Position numbers and translations under genes: made by a program. Below are positions 61,439 to 64,000 of a stretch of 64,000 nt of DNA, piece by piece. Source of the stretch: Micromonospora purpureochromogenes (GTDB lineage: Bacteria; Actinomycetota; Actinomycetes; Mycobacteriales; Micromonosporaceae); NCBI RefSeq assembly GCF_900091515.1, contig NZ_LT607410.1:3224001-3288000 (forward strand), read 5' to 3'. A model generated the notes under the pieces. That model ran no database searches. It had not been told where the DNA came from and saw only the letters and a list, made by a program, of their open reading frames with translations. Each line of letters opens with the position of its first letter. Within the stretch, counting starts at the first letter, position 1.

Positions 61439-61522
61439 GGCCCAGGCGCTCGGCGTGCGTCCTCATGACGGGACCGCTTCCCGATGGTGCTCCATCCCCA
61501 CGCGCCAGTCACGGCCCGCGCC
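61439..61522 (-). promoter_or_regulatory. ZTP riboswitch (pfl motif) in the glyA leader
   Basis: On the minus strand the leader reads GGGCCGTGACTGGCGCG, then GCACCATCGGGAAGCGGTCC, and, after a linker, GCGCCTGGGC. These match the conserved pfl elements (CGUGACUGGCG, CCACCGGGGAGCG, CCGCCUGGGC). P1 forms between GGGCC and GGUCC. It ends 24 bases before the glyA ATG. ZTP riboswitches activate folate and one-carbon genes, often glyA, on ZTP accumulation. Confidence 0.88.
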
Positions 61523-61650
61523 GATCCTACCGGGTCGCCCCGGCGGGGCCCGCCCGACCTCGCCGGAGTGGTTGGGCGGGCCGGTGGTGGGCACAGCAGC
61601 GGGTGGGGCCGTGCCGGCACGCGCGGTCCGCGGACGAGAGGAGACAGGCA

Positions 61651-62457
61651 ATGAGCGCACCGACCACCGGACGGCCGCTGGCCGTGGTCACCGGGGCCTC
61701 CAGTGGCATCGGGTACGAACTGGCCGGACAGTTCGTCGCCCACGGGTACGACGTGGTGATCGCCGCCGAGGACCCGGGCATCGGGGAGGCGGCGGAGCAC
61801 CTGCGCCGCGACGGACGCGCCCAGGTCCAGCCGGTCCGGGTGGACCTGGCCACCTTCGACGGGGTGGCGGCGCTGGCCGAGGCGGTCGACGCGACCGGGC
61901 GGCCGGTCGACGCCCTGGCGGTCAACGCCGGGCGCGGCGCCGGCGGGGCGTTCGTCGGCGACACCGACCTGCGCGACGAGTTGAACATCATCGACGTCAA
62001 CGTCACCTCGACGGTGCACCTGACCAAGCGGCTGCTGCCGGCGATGGTCGAGCGGGGCACCGGTCGGGTGTTGTTCACCTCGTCGATCGCCTCGACCATG
62101 CCGGGGGCGTTCCAGGCGGTCTACAACGCCTCGAAGTCGTTCGTGCAGTCCTTCGCCGAGGCGCTGCGCAACGAGTTGAAGGACACCGGAGTCACCGTCA
62201 CCTCGCTGATGCCCGGCCCGACCGACACGAAGTTCTTCGAACGCGCCGACATGACGGACACCCGGGTCGGCGCCGGCAGCAAGGACGACCCGGCCACGGT
62301 CGCCGCACAGGGCTTCGAGGCGATGATGAAGGGGGAGGAGAAGGTCGTCGCCGGCTCGCTGAAGAACAAGGTGCAGGCGGCCGCGGCCCGGTTCACCCCG
62401 GACCGGCTCAAGTCCGAGCAGCACCGGAAGATGGCCGAGCCGGGCTCGGCGGACTGA
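61651..62457 (+). CDS. Short-chain dehydrogenase/reductase
   Basis: A 268-residue SDR. The cofactor loop is AVVTGASSGIGYELAG (residues 10-25), and the catalytic Ser, Tyr and Lys are in LFTSSIASTMPGAFQAVYNASKS (YxxxK). DVNVTSTVHL supplies the catalytic Asn. The C-terminal part (GEEKVVAGSLKNKVQ) resembles short-chain DltE-like proteins. Substrate unknown. The ATG has GAGAGGAGA 7 bases upstream. It diverges from glyA. Confidence 0.88.
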   Translation: MSAPTTGRPLAVVTGASSGIGYELAGQFVAHGYDVVIAAEDPGIGEAAEHLRRDGRAQVQPVRVDLATFDGVAALAEAVDATGRPVDALAVNAGRGAGGAFVGDTDLRDELNIIDVNVTSTVHLTKRLLPAMVERGTGRVLFTSSIASTMPGAFQAVYNASKSFVQSFAEALRNELKDTGVTVTSLMPGPTDTKFFERADMTDTRVGAGSKDDPATVAAQGFEAMMKGEEKVVAGSLKNKVQAAAARFTPDRLKSEQHRKMAEPGSAD

Positions 62458-62501
62458 CGCGCCGCCGCCGCGCGGCCCCCACGCCCGCGGCGCGGTCTGC
62501 G

Positions 62502-62507
62502 TACGAT
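62502..62507 (+). promoter_or_regulatory. -10 element for a leaderless transcript
   Basis: TACGAT, a TANNNT match, ends 6 bases before the ATG at 62514, the spacing of leaderless promoters in actinomycetes. No ribosome binding site lies in between. Confidence 0.45.
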
Positions 62508-62513
62508 CGGCGG

Positions 62514-63383
62514 ATGCCAGCCGAGGACGCCGACGGCAGCCTGGTCGCCATCAGCGACCTGCACGTCGGGTACGCGGAGAACCGGGCGCTGGTCGAGGCG
62601 TTGCGCCCGGCCTCGCCCCGCGACTGGCTGATCGTCGCCGGGGACGTGGGCGACACCGCCGCCGACGTCGAGTGGGCGTTGGGTCTGCTGGCCGAGCGGT
62701 TCGACACGGTGGTGTGGGCGCCCGGCAATCACGAGCTGTGGACCCCGCAGGGCGACCCGGTCACCCTGCGGGGCGTGGCCCGCTACCAGCACCTGGTGCG
62801 ACGGTGCCGGGAGCTGGGCGTGCTCACCCCGGAGGACCCGTACCCGGTGTGGCGGGGGCCGGGCGGGCCGGTGCTGGTGGCGCCGCTGTTCCTGCTCTAC
62901 GACTACAGCTGGCGGCCGGCGGGCTTCGACACCCGCGAGGCCGCCCTGGCCGAGGCGTACCGGACGGGAATCGTCTGCACCGACGAGTTCCTGCTGCACC
63001 CCGACCCGTACCCGAGCCGCCACGAGTGGTGCGCGGCCCGGGTCGCCGAGACCGCCCGCCGCCTCGCCGAGCGGGATCCGGCCCTGCCGACCGTGCTGGT
63101 CAACCACTGGCCGCTGGTGCGGGAACCGACCCGGGTGCTGCGCTACCCGATCTTCGCCCAGTGGTGCGGCACCGAGGTCACCGCCGACTGGCACCGCCGC
63201 TTCGACGCCGCCGCCGTGGTCTACGGGCACCTGCACATCCCCCGGACCACCTGGCACGACGGGGTCCGCTTCGAGGAGGTCTCGGTGGGCTACCCGCGGG
63301 AGTGGCGGCGTCGGGGCGTACCCCCGGGGCAGGTGCGGCGGATCCTGCCGGCGCCGGACGGGGTGCCGCCGACCGCCTGGTGA
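62514..63383 (+). CDS. Calcineurin-like metallophosphoesterase
   Basis: A 289-residue metallophosphatase. The metal ligands appear in order: AISDLHVGYAENR (D-x-H), WLIVAGDVGDTAAD (GD), WAPGNHELW (GNHE), VNHWPLV (H) and VVYGHLHIPR (GHLH), all intact. No signal peptide, so it is cytoplasmic. Substrates in the family range from cyclic nucleotides to phospholipids and proteins. The TACGAT just upstream suggests a leaderless mRNA. A terminator hairpin follows. Confidence 0.88.
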   Translation: MPAEDADGSLVAISDLHVGYAENRALVEALRPASPRDWLIVAGDVGDTAADVEWALGLLAERFDTVVWAPGNHELWTPQGDPVTLRGVARYQHLVRRCRELGVLTPEDPYPVWRGPGGPVLVAPLFLLYDYSWRPAGFDTREAALAEAYRTGIVCTDEFLLHPDPYPSRHEWCAARVAETARRLAERDPALPTVLVNHWPLVREPTRVLRYPIFAQWCGTEVTADWHRRFDAAAVVYGHLHIPRTTWHDGVRFEEVSVGYPREWRRRGVPPGQVRRILPAPDGVPPTAW

Positions 63384-63390
63384 CGCGCGC

Positions 63391-63417
63391 CGGGGCCCGG
63401 CCGACGGCCAGGCCCCG
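63391..63417. terminator. Terminator between convergent genes
   Basis: Arms CGGGGCC (63391-63397) and GGCCCCG (63411-63417), loop 13 bases with an internal GGCC pairing, 7 bases after the metallophosphatase stop and 13 before the hemerythrin stop. Confidence 0.65.
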
Positions 63418-63430
63418 TGCGGGAAAGCGC

Positions 63431-63931
63431 TCAGGCCGTGACCGCGTCGACGGCCTTCTTGATGGCCTTGGGGGCGGTGGGGGTACGCGGCGCGTCCTTG
63501 CGCATCGCGATCATCCGCTCACCGATCTCCTGGAGCTGGTTGCGGCCGAGGGCCTCGCGCACCTTCGGGAACCACTCCTGCTCCTCCTCCTCGACGTGGT
63601 GCTCGACGTTCTCGATCAGCACCGTGGTCTTGGCGACAAAGCGCTCGTCGGAGGCGTCCATCGCGGCCAGCTCCGCGCAGAGCAGGTCGGCCACGTGGTG
63701 CTCCTCGTACGACTCGAGGATGTCGTCCTCCAGGTCGGGCAGGAGCTTGCGGACCTCCGGGTACATCACCTCGTTCTCCAGATAGGTGTGCACCGTCAGG
63801 GCTTCGAGGATCTGGTTCACCAGTTGCTGGCGCTTGCTGGCCAGGCCCTCCTCGGCCTTCTGGAACTCCTTGAAGAGGCGGCGCATCTCCTTGTGGTCCT
63901 CTTTGAGCAGGACGATGGCATCGGTGGACAC
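63431..63931 (-). CDS. Hemerythrin HHE domain protein
   Basis: A 166-residue four-helix hemerythrin-like protein. Ligand-type residues are in KEDHKEMRRLFKEF, VHTYLENEVMYPEV (HxxxE), SYEEHHVADLL and VEHHVEEEEQEWFP (HxxxE). Such HHE proteins bind di-iron and may sense oxygen or NO or handle oxidative stress. The Lys-rich C-terminus (APKAIKKAVDAV) is typical of actinomycete forms. Its promoter should lie between 63932 and the end of the window, which shows no further gene. Confidence 0.87.
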   Translation of the reverse strand: MSTDAIVLLKEDHKEMRRLFKEFQKAEEGLASKRQQLVNQILEALTVHTYLENEVMYPEVRKLLPDLEDDILESYEEHHVADLLCAELAAMDASDERFVAKTTVLIENVEHHVEEEEQEWFPKVREALGRNQLQEIGERMIAMRKDAPRTPTAPKAIKKAVDAVTA

Positions 63932-64000
63932 CGGCAGACCTCCTTGGTTCGACTGACGTCTGCCCCGGTACCCCGAGGGTGAGCTGCGAAAACGGATGGG

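Overview
The window is high-GC actinomycete DNA. Most genes have G/C at third codon positions, GTG starts are common, many genes are coupled by ATGA/GTGA overlaps, and the gene content (SARP regulator, streptogrisin-like protease, ECF42 sigma factor, GH32 levanase) fits a filamentous actinomycete, most likely Micromonosporaceae (an inference from gene content, not a database match).

Region 1 (41-11271) is one co-directional run of twelve tightly coupled genes that looks like a specialised-metabolite operon. It holds two small ACPs, three ketosynthase-family proteins (one with Asn in place of a catalytic His, one a short chain-length-factor-like protein), an acyl-AMP ligase, a 4-hydroxymandelate-synthase-type dioxygenase, a PhyH-type Fe/2OG oxygenase, a DUF3050 heme-oxygenase-fold protein, pyruvate-dehydrogenase-like E1 alpha and beta without E2 or E3, and an ATP-grasp ligase. 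No NRPS, ketoreductase or dehydratase is visible, and the cluster probably continues upstream of base 1.

Region 2 (11.3-14.8 kb) holds an SGNH hydrolase, a secreted S1 protease, a LOG/TIGR00725-type protein and a small membrane protein. Region 3 (14.8-27 kb) looks accessory: small orphan genes, a rifamycin phosphotransferase (rph) preceded by a rifamycin-associated palindrome and a glycosyltransferase remnant, an ECF42 sigma factor with its DGPF partner, an IS110 element with a bridge-RNA-like hairpin, and the 5' stub of a second IS110. Region 4 (27-40.3 kb) has small genes, a SARP/CGNR fusion regulator, and a 3119-residue SpvB/RHS polymorphic toxin ending in Hint and AHH-nuclease domains, followed by a candidate immunity gene.

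Region 5 (40.4-49.8 kb) is a second metabolic block: acyl/aryl ligase plus MFS exporter on the minus strand, then an SGNH hydrolase and the operon P450, alpha/beta hydrolase, hydroxymandelate oxidase (Hmo), hydroxyphenylglycine aminotransferase (HpgT) on the plus strand. Together with the HMS at 5.1 kb this completes the 4-hydroxyphenylglycine route, split over about 42 kb.

Region 6 (49.8-57.8 kb) is a fructan/fructose utilisation locus: LacI regulator, secreted GH32 enzyme, sugar ABC transporter and PfkB kinase, with palindromic operators in the divergent promoter region. Region 7 (57.8-64 kb) is more housekeeping-like: ribulokinase, glyA under a ZTP riboswitch, an SDR, a metallophosphoesterase and a hemerythrin.
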